A DNA stretch of 10,831 nt from JAAXVZ01 sp964392465 (GTDB taxonomy: Archaea; Nanobdellota; Nanobdellia; Woesearchaeales; GW2011-AR15). Below, piece after piece: positions 1-6,819 of the stretch; position 1 is the stretch's first letter, and every line of letters begins with the position of its first letter. The DNA lies in assembly GCA_964392465.1 (NCBI GenBank), contig CAYMPC010000036.1, positions 1 through 10,831 of the forward strand, given 5' to 3'. Position numbers and translations under genes: made by a program. The notes under the pieces are model-generated. The model did no database searches. It was not told where the DNA came from and was given only the letters and a program-made list of their open reading frames with translations.

Positions 1-2319
1 AGGGAACTTGGAAAAAAAGGCGTTTCTGTTCCTAATGGTTTTGCAATAACAGCAACAGCTTATCATTATCTTCTTGAAAAGGCAGGGATAAAGAACAAAA
101 TAAGAGAAATTCTTAGCGATCTTGACACAGGAGATATGGAAAACCTTGCGGATAGAGGGCATAAAGTAAGGGCATTGATAAGGTCTGCAGAATTTCCTCC
201 TGAATTAAAAAATGTCATTTTAAGCGCATATAGAGATTTATGCGGAGCATATCATAAAGACAGATCAGATGTTGATGTTGCTGTAAGAAGCAGTGCAACA
301 GCAGAAGATCTTCCTGATGCGAGTTTTGCAGGGCAGCAAGAAACATATCTCAATATAAAAGGAGATCATCAACTTTTAGACGCATGTAAAAAATGCTTTG
401 CTTCTTTGTTTACTAATAGAGCAATTTCTTACAGGGTTGACAAAGGATTTGACCATTTTAAGATAGGATTATCTATAGGTGTGCAAAAGATGGTTAGATC
501 AGATTTAGCCTGCTCAGGAGTTATGTTTTCAATTGATACAGAATCTGGATTCAAAGATGCTATTTTAGTTACTAGCTCTTATGGGTTAGGAGAAAACATT
601 GTTCAGGGAGCAGTAAATCCGGATGAGTTTTATGTTTTTAAACCAACATTGAAAAAAGGATTTAAGTCAATTATTTCAAAGAAAGTAGGGGAAAAATCAA
701 TCAAAATGATTTACGATATGCAAGGCAGCAAAGGCACAACAAAAAATATTTCAGTGCCAGAAGAAGATAGAAAAAAATTTTCTTTGCATGACGAGGAAAT
801 ATTAACATTGGCAAGATGGGCCAGCAATATAGAAGATCATTATTCTGAAAAAGCAGGTTATTTCAAGCCAATGGATATGGAATGGGCAAAAGACGGAAAA
901 AGCAACGAACTTTTTATTGTACAGGCAAGGCCTGAAACAGTTGTAAGCAGAAAAGACAGCTCAAAAATTGAGGAGTTTAATTTAAAGGAAAAAGGAAAGG
1001 TTTTAGTTACTGGAAGAGCAGTTGGACAAAAAATAGGTGAAGGCATGGCTCATGTTTTGAGAAGTGTTAAGGATATAGGCCTTTTCAAAAAAGGAGAAGT
1101 TCTTGTTACTGAAATGACTGATCCTGACTGGGAGCCAATCATGAAAATCGCAGCAGCAATTGTCACAAACAGAGGAGGTAGAACATGTCATGCAGCTATT
1201 ATCTCAAGAGAGTTGGGTATTCCATGTATTGTTGGAACAAATGATTCTACTCAAATCTTAAAAACAGGAGAAAAAGTTACTGTAAGCTGTGCAGAAGGAG
1301 ATGAAGGATTTGTTTATGAAGGCTTTTTGAAGTATGAATCAAAACAAATTGATTTAACAACCTTGCCCAATATAAAAACACAGATAATGATGAATGTGGG
1401 AAATCCAGAAGAGGCATTTGAATTAAGCTTTCTGCCTAATGAAGGAGTAGGGTTGGCAAGGGAGGAATTTATAATTAATTCTTACATCAAAGCACATCCA
1501 AATGCGCTTATTGATTTCAAAAAATTAGATGAAAAAACAAAAAAAGAGATTGATAAACTTAGTTTTGGCTATGAAGATAAAAAGCAATTCTTTGTTGACA
1601 AACTAGCAGAAGGAGTTTCAATGATTGCAGCAGCCTTCTATCCAAAAAAAGTGATATTGAGATTCAGCGATTTTAAGACAAATGAATATGCAAATCTTCT
1701 AGGAGGACAAGCATATGAGCCAAAAGAGGAAAACCCAATGATAGGATGGAGAGGAGCATCTAGATATTACAAAGATGGCTATAAAGAAGGATTTGCGCTT
1801 GAATGCAGGGCAATAAAGAAAGTAAGGGAGGAGATGGGCCTTACAAATCTAGAGCTAATGATACCTATCTGCAGGACAGTTTCAGAAGGGAAAAAAGTAT
1901 TAGCAGAGATGGAAAAAAATGGGTTGAAACAAGGAGAGAACGGATTAAAAGTAAATGTTATGTGCGAAGTTCCGAGCAATGCTATCTTGGCAGATGAATT
2001 TTTGGATATTTTTGACGGCTTTTCAATTGGAAGCAATGACTTAACCCAATTTACTTTAGCATGTGATAGAGATTCACAGTTAGTTGCTGATATTTATGAT
2101 GAGAGAAATGAAGCAGTTAAGAAATTAATTAGGAATGCAATAGAAGTTGCAAATAAAAAAGGAAAATACATAGGGATATGCGGCCAGGCACCATCAGATT
2201 ATCCTGATTTTGCCCAATTTTTAGTTGAGGCTGGAATTCATTCTCTTTCTTTGAATCCAGACAGTATTGTTAGGACAAGATTAGCAATAGCAGAGACAGA
2301 GAAAAAACTTGGAAAATAG
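1..2319 (+). CDS. ppsA: Phosphoenolpyruvate synthase (pyruvate, water dikinase), 5'-truncated by window edge
   Basis: Converts pyruvate + ATP + water to PEP + AMP + phosphate in the cytosol, the entry step to gluconeogenesis. The frame is open from base 1, so the ATG at 136 is internal; 772 codons are visible, and family members of about 790-820 residues imply some 30-45 missing at the N-terminus. Counting from base 1: codons 1 to ~335 are the ATP-grasp nucleotide-binding domain (RSSATAEDLPDASFAGQ at 96-112). The swivelling phosphohistidine domain has GGRTCHAAI with the catalytic His at 1189-1191. The C-terminal PEP/pyruvate barrel has GVGLAREEF, IGSNDLTQFTLACDRDS and ICGQAPSDYP, with the likely catalytic Cys at 2179-2181. 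No frameshift or missing active-site motif is seen. A T-run follows the stop and the next gene has its own promoter, so this is probably the end of its transcript. Pyruvate phosphate dikinase is less likely because the motifs and length fit PpsA. Confidence 0.96.
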   Translation, partial: RELGKKGVSVPNGFAITATAYHYLLEKAGIKNKIREILSDLDTGDMENLADRGHKVRALIRSAEFPPELKNVILSAYRDLCGAYHKDRSDVDVAVRSSATAEDLPDASFAGQQETYLNIKGDHQLLDACKKCFASLFTNRAISYRVDKGFDHFKIGLSIGVQKMVRSDLACSGVMFSIDTESGFKDAILVTSSYGLGENIVQGAVNPDEFYVFKPTLKKGFKSIISKKVGEKSIKMIYDMQGSKGTTKNISVPEEDRKKFSLHDEEILTLARWASNIEDHYSEKAGYFKPMDMEWAKDGKSNELFIVQARPETVVSRKDSSKIEEFNLKEKGKVLVTGRAVGQKIGEGMAHVLRSVKDIGLFKKGEVLVTEMTDPDWEPIMKIAAAIVTNRGGRTCHAAIISRELGIPCIVGTNDSTQILKTGEKVTVSCAEGDEGFVYEGFLKYESKQIDLTTLPNIKTQIMMNVGNPEEAFELSFLPNEGVGLAREEFIINSYIKAHPNALIDFKKLDEKTKKEIDKLSFGYEDKKQFFVDKLAEGVSMIAAAFYPKKVILRFSDFKTNEYANLLGGQAYEPKEENPMIGWRGASRYYKDGYKEGFALECRAIKKVREEMGLTNLELMIPICRTVSEGKKVLAEMEKNGLKQGENGLKVNVMCEVPSNAILADEFLDIFDGFSIGSNDLTQFTLACDRDSQLVADIYDERNEAVKKLIRNAIEVANKKGKYIGICGQAPSDYPDFAQFLVEAGIHSLSLNPDSIVRTRLAIAETEKKLGK

Positions 2320-2337
2320 TTTTTTATTTTTTTATTT
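2320..2337 (+). terminator. T-run terminator after ppsA
   Basis: Directly after the ppsA TAG comes T6-A-T7-A-T3 on the coding strand, with no hairpin before it. Runs of T of this kind are enough to terminate archaeal RNA polymerase. Assignment is by position and composition only. Confidence 0.6.
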
Positions 2338-2372
2338 CAATCTATTAAATACTTAAAAATTTAAAACAAAAA

Positions 2373-2380
2373 TTTAATAA
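2373..2380 (+). promoter_or_regulatory. TATA box for the YdjM-like gene
   Basis: TTTAATAA begins 31 bases before the ATG at 2404, with A-rich DNA (AACAAAAA) in the BRE position just upstream. Archaeal transcription starts about 25-30 bases after the box, so the transcript would begin at or within a base or two of the start codon (leaderless). No ribosome binding site is visible. Confidence 0.5.
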
Positions 2381-2403
2381 GATTAAATTACTTTTTTAAG
2401 TTA

Positions 2404-2952
2404 ATGGCATCGATTCTAACCCATTTTTCAATATTAATCTTATATTTTTTATTTCCAGGGAAATTTGATTTTCTTTCTCTTTTGATAGGATGCCAGTTTC
2501 CTGATTTAGAATATTACTTAATTTATATTAAAAGAATGATTACTAGCAAAAATTTGATTATATCATATAGAAGAACACAGGAGAGTGCCTTACATACAAT
2601 CTTAGGCACTTTTTTTATTAGCATACCTTTATCCCTTGCTTTAGTTTATTTTATTAAATTATCAATAGGAGCAGAATTTAATCTTAATATAGTTGCTTTT
2701 TCTTTAATAGTTGGGTTGCTTAGCCACTTAGTTTTAGATATACCTGCCCATAGGCGTCTAATCTTATTTTATCCTTTTGTATTTAAGGAGAATCCTTTTC
2801 TTTTGAGATTACAGATTAAATTTATAAAAAAATTATATCCTTACAAAAAAGTAGAACTTTTTCCATATCAATACCTATATGAATATAATTGGCTAGTTCT
2901 ATCTCATGTTTTTATGTTTTTTTCCTATATTATCTATGTAATAATCAAGTAA
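2404..2952 (+). CDS. YdjM/DUF457-like integral membrane protein (putative metal-dependent hydrolase family)
   Basis: A 182-residue hydrophobic protein with about five membrane segments (roughly 4-18, 22-32, 62-84, 94-114 and 163-181). Polar residues inside or beside the helices follow the pattern of the YdjM/DUF457/DUF4184 group, called membrane-bound metal-dependent hydrolases: His7, FPDLEYY with Asp34, ESALHTILG with His64, GLLSHLVLDIPAH with His108, Asp112 and His116, then FYPF at 122-125. The histidines and aspartates could bind a metal, but biochemical function in this family is poorly established and no substrate can be named. It lies between two central-metabolism genes with its own promoter, so no functional link is implied. 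The ATG at 2404 is the first in frame and is well placed after the TATA box. Family assignment is moderately sure; enzymatic role is speculative. Confidence 0.7.
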   Translation: MASILTHFSILILYFLFPGKFDFLSLLIGCQFPDLEYYLIYIKRMITSKNLIISYRRTQESALHTILGTFFISIPLSLALVYFIKLSIGAEFNLNIVAFSLIVGLLSHLVLDIPAHRRLILFYPFVFKENPFLLRLQIKFIKKLYPYKKVELFPYQYLYEYNWLVLSHVFMFFSYIIYVIIK

Positions 2953-2959
2953 CAAAAAA

Positions 2960-2967
2960 TTTATTAA
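2960..2967 (+). promoter_or_regulatory. Possible TATA box for gap
   Basis: TTTATTAA just after the preceding stop codon could drive gap with a leader of about 50 bases. A weaker alternative, TAAATTTT near 2983-2990, would give a leader of about 25 bases. Both leave room for the ribosome binding site at 3030. The sequence does not decide between them. Confidence 0.3.
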
Positions 2968-3029
2968 CTGTTGTGGATTAGCTAAATTTTGATTATTAGT
3001 AGTTATAATTACAAAAAAACAAAAAAGAA

Positions 3030-3035
3030 GGTGAG
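3030..3035 (+). promoter_or_regulatory. Ribosome binding site deciding the gap start
   Basis: AAGGTGAG contains the archaeal Shine-Dalgarno core GGTGAG, four bases (TGCT) before the ATG at 3040. It overlaps the in-frame GTG at 3031, which therefore cannot be the start, and it rules out the upstream ATG at 2989. Confidence 0.8.
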
Positions 3036-3039
3036 TGCT

Positions 3040-4032
3040 ATGATAAAGATAGCAATTAATGGTTTTGGAAGAATAGGAAGACAAGTTCTTAGGATAGGGC
3101 AAAATTATCCTGAATTGGAGTTTGTTGCAATAAATGATTTAGGAGATGCAAAAACACTAGCACATCTCTTAAAGTATGATACCATTTATAGAGCATTTCC
3201 AGGAGACATTTCTACAGAGGGAAATGCTATTGTTGTAAATGGAAAAAAAATACCTGTATATGCAGAAAAAGAGCCTGAGAAATTGCCTTGGAAAAATCTT
3301 GGAGTTGAGATTGTTGTTGAAGCAACAGGGAAATTCACAAAACAGGAAGATGCCTCTAAACACTTATTAGCAGGTGCAAAAAAAGTCTTGATTACTGCGC
3401 CTGGAAAAGGAAGCAATGTCAAGATGATTGTAAAAGGTGTCAATGAGCATACTTATAATAAAGAAAAAGACAATATCATCAGCAATGCATCATGCACGAC
3501 AAACTGCTTAGCTCCGATAGTAAAAGTGCTGAATGATAATTTTGAAATAGAAAAAGGGTTTATGACAACAATCCATGCATATACTAATGATCAGAATATT
3601 TTGGATCTGCCTCATAAAGATTTGAGAAGGGCAAGGGCAGCAGCACAAAATATAGTTCCAACAACAACAGGCGCAGCAGAATCAGTTGCAGAAGCCATTC
3701 CTGAACTTAAAGGAAAACTAACAGGATTAGCAGTAAGGGTTCCTGTTCCCTGCGGTTCATTGACAGATTTTGTATGCATTCTGAAAAAGCCAACAACAAA
3801 AGAACATGTAAATTGGCTTTTCAAGCAAGTTTCAGAGCACCATCTAAAAGGAATATTGCAATATACAGAAGATCCAATTGTGAGCTCTGATATTTTGGGA
3901 AATAATCATTCATCTATATTTGATGCATTATCCACAATGATGATTGGAGATAATTATCTGAAAGTTGTTGCATGGTATGATAATGAATGGGGATATAGTA
4001 ATAGATTGGTTGACTTATTGAGAATGATGTGA
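3040..4032 (+). CDS. gap: Glyceraldehyde-3-phosphate dehydrogenase, bacterial/eukaryotic type (class I)
   Basis: Interconverts glyceraldehyde 3-phosphate + NAD+ + phosphate and 1,3-bisphosphoglycerate, in glycolysis and gluconeogenesis. From the ATG at 3040 the protein has 330 residues, the usual class I length. NAD-binding Rossmann fold: INGFGRIGR at 6-14 and Asp33 in INDLGD. Catalytic domain: SCTTN with nucleophile Cys152, the activating His179 in TTIHAYT, DLPHKDLRRARAA, TGAA at 210-213, and YDNEWGYSNR near the C-terminus. Asp33 together with Leu190-Pro191 resembles NAD-preferring enzymes. Upstream in-frame codons from 2989 are leader sequence because the Shine-Dalgarno site lies at 3030. 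The notable point is the type: most archaea use the distant class II GAPDH, so a class I gene suggests past acquisition from bacteria, as is known in haloarchaea and some DPANN. Codon use does not look foreign. Confidence 0.96.
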   Translation: MIKIAINGFGRIGRQVLRIGQNYPELEFVAINDLGDAKTLAHLLKYDTIYRAFPGDISTEGNAIVVNGKKIPVYAEKEPEKLPWKNLGVEIVVEATGKFTKQEDASKHLLAGAKKVLITAPGKGSNVKMIVKGVNEHTYNKEKDNIISNASCTTNCLAPIVKVLNDNFEIEKGFMTTIHAYTNDQNILDLPHKDLRRARAAAQNIVPTTTGAAESVAEAIPELKGKLTGLAVRVPVPCGSLTDFVCILKKPTTKEHVNWLFKQVSEHHLKGILQYTEDPIVSSDILGNNHSSIFDALSTMMIGDNYLKVVAWYDNEWGYSNRLVDLLRMM

Positions 4033-4050
4033 TTTAATTATTTAACCCTG

Positions 4051-4073
4051 TTCTTTTTTCTCTTTTCTTTTTT
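4051..4073 (+). terminator. T-rich terminator after gap
   Basis: A pyrimidine stretch with several T3-T6 runs (TTCTTTTTTC, TCTTTTC, TTTTTTC) starts 18 bases after the gap stop codon and precedes the gdhA promoter. No hairpin is needed for archaeal termination. Confidence 0.5.
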
Positions 4074-4088
4074 CACAACACCATTTAA

Positions 4089-4097
4089 TTTATAATA
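4089..4097 (+). promoter_or_regulatory. TATA box for gdhA
   Basis: TTTATAATA begins 52 bases before the ATG at 4141. Transcription would start near 4115-4120, leaving a leader of 20-25 bases that carries the GGTGAG site. This contrasts with the leaderless arrangement of most neighbouring genes. Confidence 0.55.
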
Positions 4098-4130
4098 TAG
4101 TATCTTTTCTTAAGGATAATAATTAGAATA

Positions 4131-4136
4131 GGTGAG
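4131..4136 (+). promoter_or_regulatory. Ribosome binding site deciding the gdhA start
   Basis: GGTGAG with a four-base spacer (AGTA) before the ATG at 4141, the same spacing as at gap. The in-frame GTG at 4132 lies inside the site and so is not the start. Confidence 0.8.
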
Positions 4137-4140
4137 AGTA

Positions 4141-5376
4141 ATGGATGTTTTTGATAATGTTAAAATGCAGTTGCAAAAAATAAACAAAATATATAATTTA
4201 AAAGATAATGAAATGGAATTATTATTGAGTCCAAAAAGAATAATTCAGATGAATTTTCCTGTAAAGATGGATAATAATTCTATAAAAAGATTTAATGGCT
4301 ATAGAGTACAGTATAATGATTCAAGAGGCCCAACAAAAGGTGGAATAAGGTTTCATCCAAAAGTTGATTTGGGAGAAGTTAAGAGTTTGGCATTTTGGAT
4401 GGCTTTGAAATGTGCTGTAGTAGATATACCTTATGGGGGAGCAAAGGGAGGAGTTGAGGTTGATCCTAAAAAACTATCAGAGAAAGAACTAGAAGCATTA
4501 TCAAGAGCCTATGTAAAAGCAATACACGAGTTTATAGGGCCAAATAAAGATGTTCCTGCTCCAGATGTTTATACTACACCGCAGATAATGGCATGGATGC
4601 TTGATGAATATGAAAAAATAAAAGGGGAGCATCTTCCTGGTTTGATAACTGGAAAACCTGTTGAGTTAGGAGGCTCTCAAGGAAGAGGGTTTTCAACATC
4701 TCAAGGAGGAGCCTATGTTCTTAGAGAATATATGAAAATTAAAGAACAAAACCCAGAAGAAACAACAGTCGCCATACAAGGCTTTGGAAATGTAGGAAGT
4801 TTTATGGCAAAAATACTTCATGAAGGGGGCTATAAAGTAGTTGCTGTTTCAGATTCAAAAATTGGGCTTTACAATGAAGAAGGTCTTGATATTACTGCAG
4901 TAATGCATCACAAAAAGCAGACAGATAAAATGTCTGGGTTTAAAGGAGCTAAGGAAATAACAAATGCAGAGTTATTAGAACTAGATGTTGATGTTTTAGT
5001 TCCAGCTGCATTGGAAAACCAAATAACAAAAGAAAACGCAGATAAAATAAAAGCTAAAATGATTTTGGAACTAGCTAATGGTCCTGTTTCACCTGAGGCA
5101 GATACAATATTAGAAAAGAAAAATATTCCTGTCATTCCGGATATTTTGTCAAATGCTGGAGGAGTAACAGTAAGTTATTTTGAGTGGGTGCAAAACTTAT
5201 ATGGTTATTACTGGACAGAACAAGAAGTATTAGAAAAACTAGAAAAAATAATGGTTAAATCGTTTATTGAAGTGTATGAAACAGCACAAACTCACAATAC
5301 AACTTTTAGAAACGGAGCATATATATTAGCTATAAAGAGGATTTTGACAGCAGAAAAATTAAGGGGAAATCTTTAA
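4141..5376 (+). CDS. gdhA: Glutamate dehydrogenase (Glu/Leu/Phe/Val dehydrogenase family)
   Basis: Catalyses reversible oxidative deamination of glutamate to 2-oxoglutarate and ammonium with NAD(P), cytosolic and usually hexameric. From 4141 it is 411 residues, typical of archaeal GDH. The N-terminal substrate domain shows GPTKGGIRFHP at 63-73, IPYGGAKGG with catalytic Lys102, and PAPDVYT with catalytic Asp142. The C-terminal Rossmann domain has AIQGFGNVGS at 211-220 and VSDS at 236-239; the end has DILSNAGGVTVSYFEWVQN at 334-352. All expected catalytic residues are present. I cannot decide between NAD and NADP, nor fully exclude another amino acid as substrate, though the overall similarity is to glutamate enzymes. 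It has its own promoter and Shine-Dalgarno site, and a T-rich terminator follows. With gap and ppsA nearby it suggests amino-acid carbon feeding central metabolism. Confidence 0.95.
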   Translation: MDVFDNVKMQLQKINKIYNLKDNEMELLLSPKRIIQMNFPVKMDNNSIKRFNGYRVQYNDSRGPTKGGIRFHPKVDLGEVKSLAFWMALKCAVVDIPYGGAKGGVEVDPKKLSEKELEALSRAYVKAIHEFIGPNKDVPAPDVYTTPQIMAWMLDEYEKIKGEHLPGLITGKPVELGGSQGRGFSTSQGGAYVLREYMKIKEQNPEETTVAIQGFGNVGSFMAKILHEGGYKVVAVSDSKIGLYNEEGLDITAVMHHKKQTDKMSGFKGAKEITNAELLELDVDVLVPAALENQITKENADKIKAKMILELANGPVSPEADTILEKKNIPVIPDILSNAGGVTVSYFEWVQNLYGYYWTEQEVLEKLEKIMVKSFIEVYETAQTHNTTFRNGAYILAIKRILTAEKLRGNL

Positions 5377-5400
5377 TTTTTCCTTTTTTCTGGATTTTTT
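5377..5400 (+). terminator. T-rich terminator after gdhA
   Basis: Immediately after the gdhA TAA are three T runs (T5, T6 and T6) separated by CC and CTGGA. It abuts the BRE/TATA of the next gene, so terminator and promoter are packed into about 40 bases. Confidence 0.6.
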
Positions 5401-5409
5401 CCGAAATCC

Positions 5410-5416
5410 TTTAATA
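5410..5416 (+). promoter_or_regulatory. TATA box with BRE for the CoA-binding gene
   Basis: TTTAATA begins 30 bases before the ATG at 5440, with CGAAATCC just upstream resembling the archaeal BRE. The spacing predicts transcription starting at the ATG, a leaderless mRNA; no Shine-Dalgarno site is present. Confidence 0.55.
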
Positions 5417-5439
5417 CTCTTAAATAATCATATCTTTTA

Positions 5440-5805
5440 ATGAAAATAGCTATTATAGGAGCATCAAAAGACAGAAATAAATTTGGAAATAAAGCAGTTA
5501 GGGCATATAAAGAAAAAGACCATGTTGTTTTTCCTGTAAATCCCCATGAAAAAGAGATAGAAGGCCTACCTTGCTATAGCACATTAAATGATATACCTCT
5601 TGATGTAGAAGTTGCTTCTGTTTATCTTCCTCCTGAAATAGGGATAAAATTAACAGATGATATTGTAAAAAAAGGCATAAAGAAGGTATTTTTAAATCCA
5701 GGATCAGAATCAGAAGAGTTTGTAAATAAACTGAGGATTTATGGAGTCGAAGTAATTTTAGGTTGCAGCATTAGGGCAATTGGAGCTGATCCAGATTCAT
5801 TATAA
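5440..5805 (+). CDS. Small CoA-binding domain protein (COG1832/CoA_binding_2 family)
   Basis: A 121-residue single-domain Rossmann protein. Visible motifs: IAIIGASKDRNKFG at 3-16 (nucleotide/CoA-binding loop), VVFPVNPHEKEIEG at 29-42, a strand and loop VASVYLPPE at 58-66, the GIKKVFLNPGSESEE stretch at 79-93, and a C-terminal VILGCS with Cys109, where the family usually carries a conserved Cys. The fold is that of the CoA-binding domain of succinyl-CoA synthetase alpha and ADP-forming acetyl-CoA synthetase, but there is no ligase or ATP-grasp part, so this is not an enzyme subunit I can name. Free-standing members exist in many bacteria and archaea with no settled function. The ATG is fixed by promoter position. 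Downstream lies a separate promoter region, so it is probably monocistronic. Confidence 0.85.
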   Translation: MKIAIIGASKDRNKFGNKAVRAYKEKDHVVFPVNPHEKEIEGLPCYSTLNDIPLDVEVASVYLPPEIGIKLTDDIVKKGIKKVFLNPGSESEEFVNKLRIYGVEVILGCSIRAIGADPDSL

Positions 5806-5834
5806 TTCTTAAAAATATACAAAATAAGCAAAAC

Positions 5835-5844
5835 TTTAAAAATA
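5835..5844 (+). promoter_or_regulatory. Possible TATA box for the membrane protein at 5878
   Basis: TTTAAAAATA is the best TATA candidate in the 5806-5877 gap. It would start transcription near 5865, leaving only a few bases before the ATG at 5871 or about a dozen before the ATT at 5878. A second AT-rich string, TATATAAT at 5857-5864, would start transcription inside the reading frame and is less likely. Confidence 0.35.
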
Positions 5845-5877
5845 AAGGAAACATAATATATAATCTGGGGATGATTT

Positions 5878-6438
5878 ATTAAGAAATCTTCTAAATATCT
5901 TTCACCGAAAACACAGAAGAAACTGAGGACTATCCTATTTTTGCTATTAGTAATAACCTTTGCTTTTGCTTTCTATAAAAAATTTTTTGTATTTATAGTT
6001 GTTATTTTCTTTGCTGGCTTATTAGAATACACAACAAACAGAGGTCAAATCAAACTAAATTTAGGTCATGTCTTTTTTTTAGCTATATTATTCTCTAAAA
6101 TAGATGGTGTCTCAGGTTCATTATTGCTTCTTGTTTTTTCAGGATTTCTTCCTCAATTATTAATTGGAAATTTAGATGGAAAAAATCTTGTTGCTTTGCC
6201 TTTACAAGCAATTTTGATATTTTTGGCATCTTTTGTAATTAAGCAGAATTTTATGGTTTTTGGAATACTTTTTGCCCTAATTAATTATGGACTTCTTCTT
6301 TTAGTTGCAAAAAACATAGGAGAAACTTTTCCAGAAAGAGTGACAGAAATTATATTGCCAATGATTCTCAATGTAATTTATTTCATCTCCTTTGGAGATA
6401 CATTTGTATCAATAATAGGAGGAGTTATAGGAGTCTAA
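5878..6438 (+). CDS. Conserved-type multi-spanning membrane protein, unrecognised; start uncertain
   Basis: I do not recognise the family. The frame is open from 5875 to the TAA at 6436-6438 but holds no early ATG or GTG. A TTG start at 5941 would fall inside the first hydrophobic helix and drop a basic, lysine-rich N-terminus (KKSSKYLSPKTQKKLR) of the kind that sits on the cytoplasmic side. I therefore extend to an ATT at 5878, which follows GGGGATGA. An ATG at 5871 lies one base out of frame and stops after three codons, so a one-base indel is possible. The protein has about 185 residues with five or six hydrophobic helices, short loops, and the motif KLNLGHVFFLAILF, where a polar Asn/His pair sits near a helix. 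No enzymatic motif is seen. Its stop codon overlaps that of pth2 on the other strand. Confidence 0.6.
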   Translation: MKKSSKYLSPKTQKKLRTILFLLLVITFAFAFYKKFFVFIVVIFFAGLLEYTTNRGQIKLNLGHVFFLAILFSKIDGVSGSLLLLVFSGFLPQLLIGNLDGKNLVALPLQAILIFLASFVIKQNFMVFGILFALINYGLLLLVAKNIGETFPERVTEIILPMILNVIYFISFGDTFVSIIGGVIGV

Positions 6439-6779
6439 AGAAGCTTTAGCTTGCCTGTTATTTCATCTATTTTTTCTTCTTCATCAGGGCCAATTGCTAC
6501 ACATGTTTCAGTTCCAGGAGCAATAACTGTTTTTCCTGCATCTGTAATTAAAGCTGTAGTTAGTCCAGAATCTTTTGCTAGTTGGTTATATCTGTAAAGC
6601 TCTTCTTTATTCTCTACTTTAACAACAATCTTAGCAGAGCCCTCAGATCTCCATTCTTTTACTTTCTGCTTATCTGACTTTAGAACAGCCTCTACGCAAG
6701 CATGACCTACTTGAGCAGCTAATTTGCCTTTAGGCAGTTTTAGATCGTTTCTTACTAGGATTAGTTGTTTTAGTGACAT
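6435..6779 (-). CDS. pth2: Peptidyl-tRNA hydrolase 2 (archaeal/eukaryotic type)
   Basis: Hydrolyses peptidyl-tRNA released from stalled ribosomes, recycling tRNA in the cytosol. The 114-residue length and motifs are textbook Pth2: KQLILVRNDLKLPKGKLAAQ at 4-23 with the lysine-rich catalytic strand, QVGHACVEAV at 23-32, WRSEGSAKIVVKV, LITDAGKTVIAPGTET near 78-93, AIGPDEEEKID and the terminal TGKLKLL. Unrelated to bacterial Pth, so it is good evidence for an archaeal genome. The ATG at 6777-6779 lies 28 bases after a TATA box, predicting a leaderless mRNA separate from the gene behind it, which ends 40 bases upstream. Its TAG (6435-6437) overlaps the TAA of the convergent membrane-protein gene, so the two transcripts must overlap at their 3' ends. 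Confidence 0.96.
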   Translation of the reverse strand: MSLKQLILVRNDLKLPKGKLAAQVGHACVEAVLKSDKQKVKEWRSEGSAKIVVKVENKEELYRYNQLAKDSGLTTALITDAGKTVIAPGTETCVAIGPDEEEKIDEITGKLKLL

Positions 6780-6800
6780 ATCTTAATTAAAATAAGTTTA

Positions 6801-6807
6801 ATTTAAA
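6801..6807 (-). promoter_or_regulatory. TATA box for pth2
   Basis: On the minus strand TTTAAAT begins 28 bases before the pth2 ATG, preceded by A-rich DNA in the BRE position. It lies in the 40-base gap after the GGDEF-like gene, so pth2 can be transcribed on its own as a leaderless message. Confidence 0.5.
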
Positions 6808-6819
6808 TTTTTATTGTAA

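Noticed and set aside
858..2036. Several minus-strand and off-frame open frames inside ppsA (858-1046, 1003-1191, 1779-2036, 1803-1997)
   Set aside because: All lie within a gene with intact family motifs, have no initiation signals and encode no recognisable motif.
2989..3039. In-frame ATG at 2989 and GTG at 3031 as gap starts
   Set aside because: GGTGAG at 3030-3035 overlaps the GTG and sits four bases before the ATG at 3040, and the family N-terminus begins at MIKIAINGFGR.
2899..3102. Minus-strand open frame across the 2952-3040 intergenic region
   Set aside because: It overlaps the end of one real gene and the start of gap, including its ribosome binding site; no start signals.
3169..3824. 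Minus-strand open frames within gap
   Set aside because: Shadows of a confidently identified gene; no motifs or promoters.
4132..4140. GTG at 4132 as the gdhA start
   Set aside because: It lies inside the Shine-Dalgarno core; the ATG at 4141 has the same four-base spacing as at gap.
4908..5135. Minus-strand open frame within gdhA
   Set aside because: Shadow of the gdhA coding frame, with serine/alanine-rich low-information sequence.
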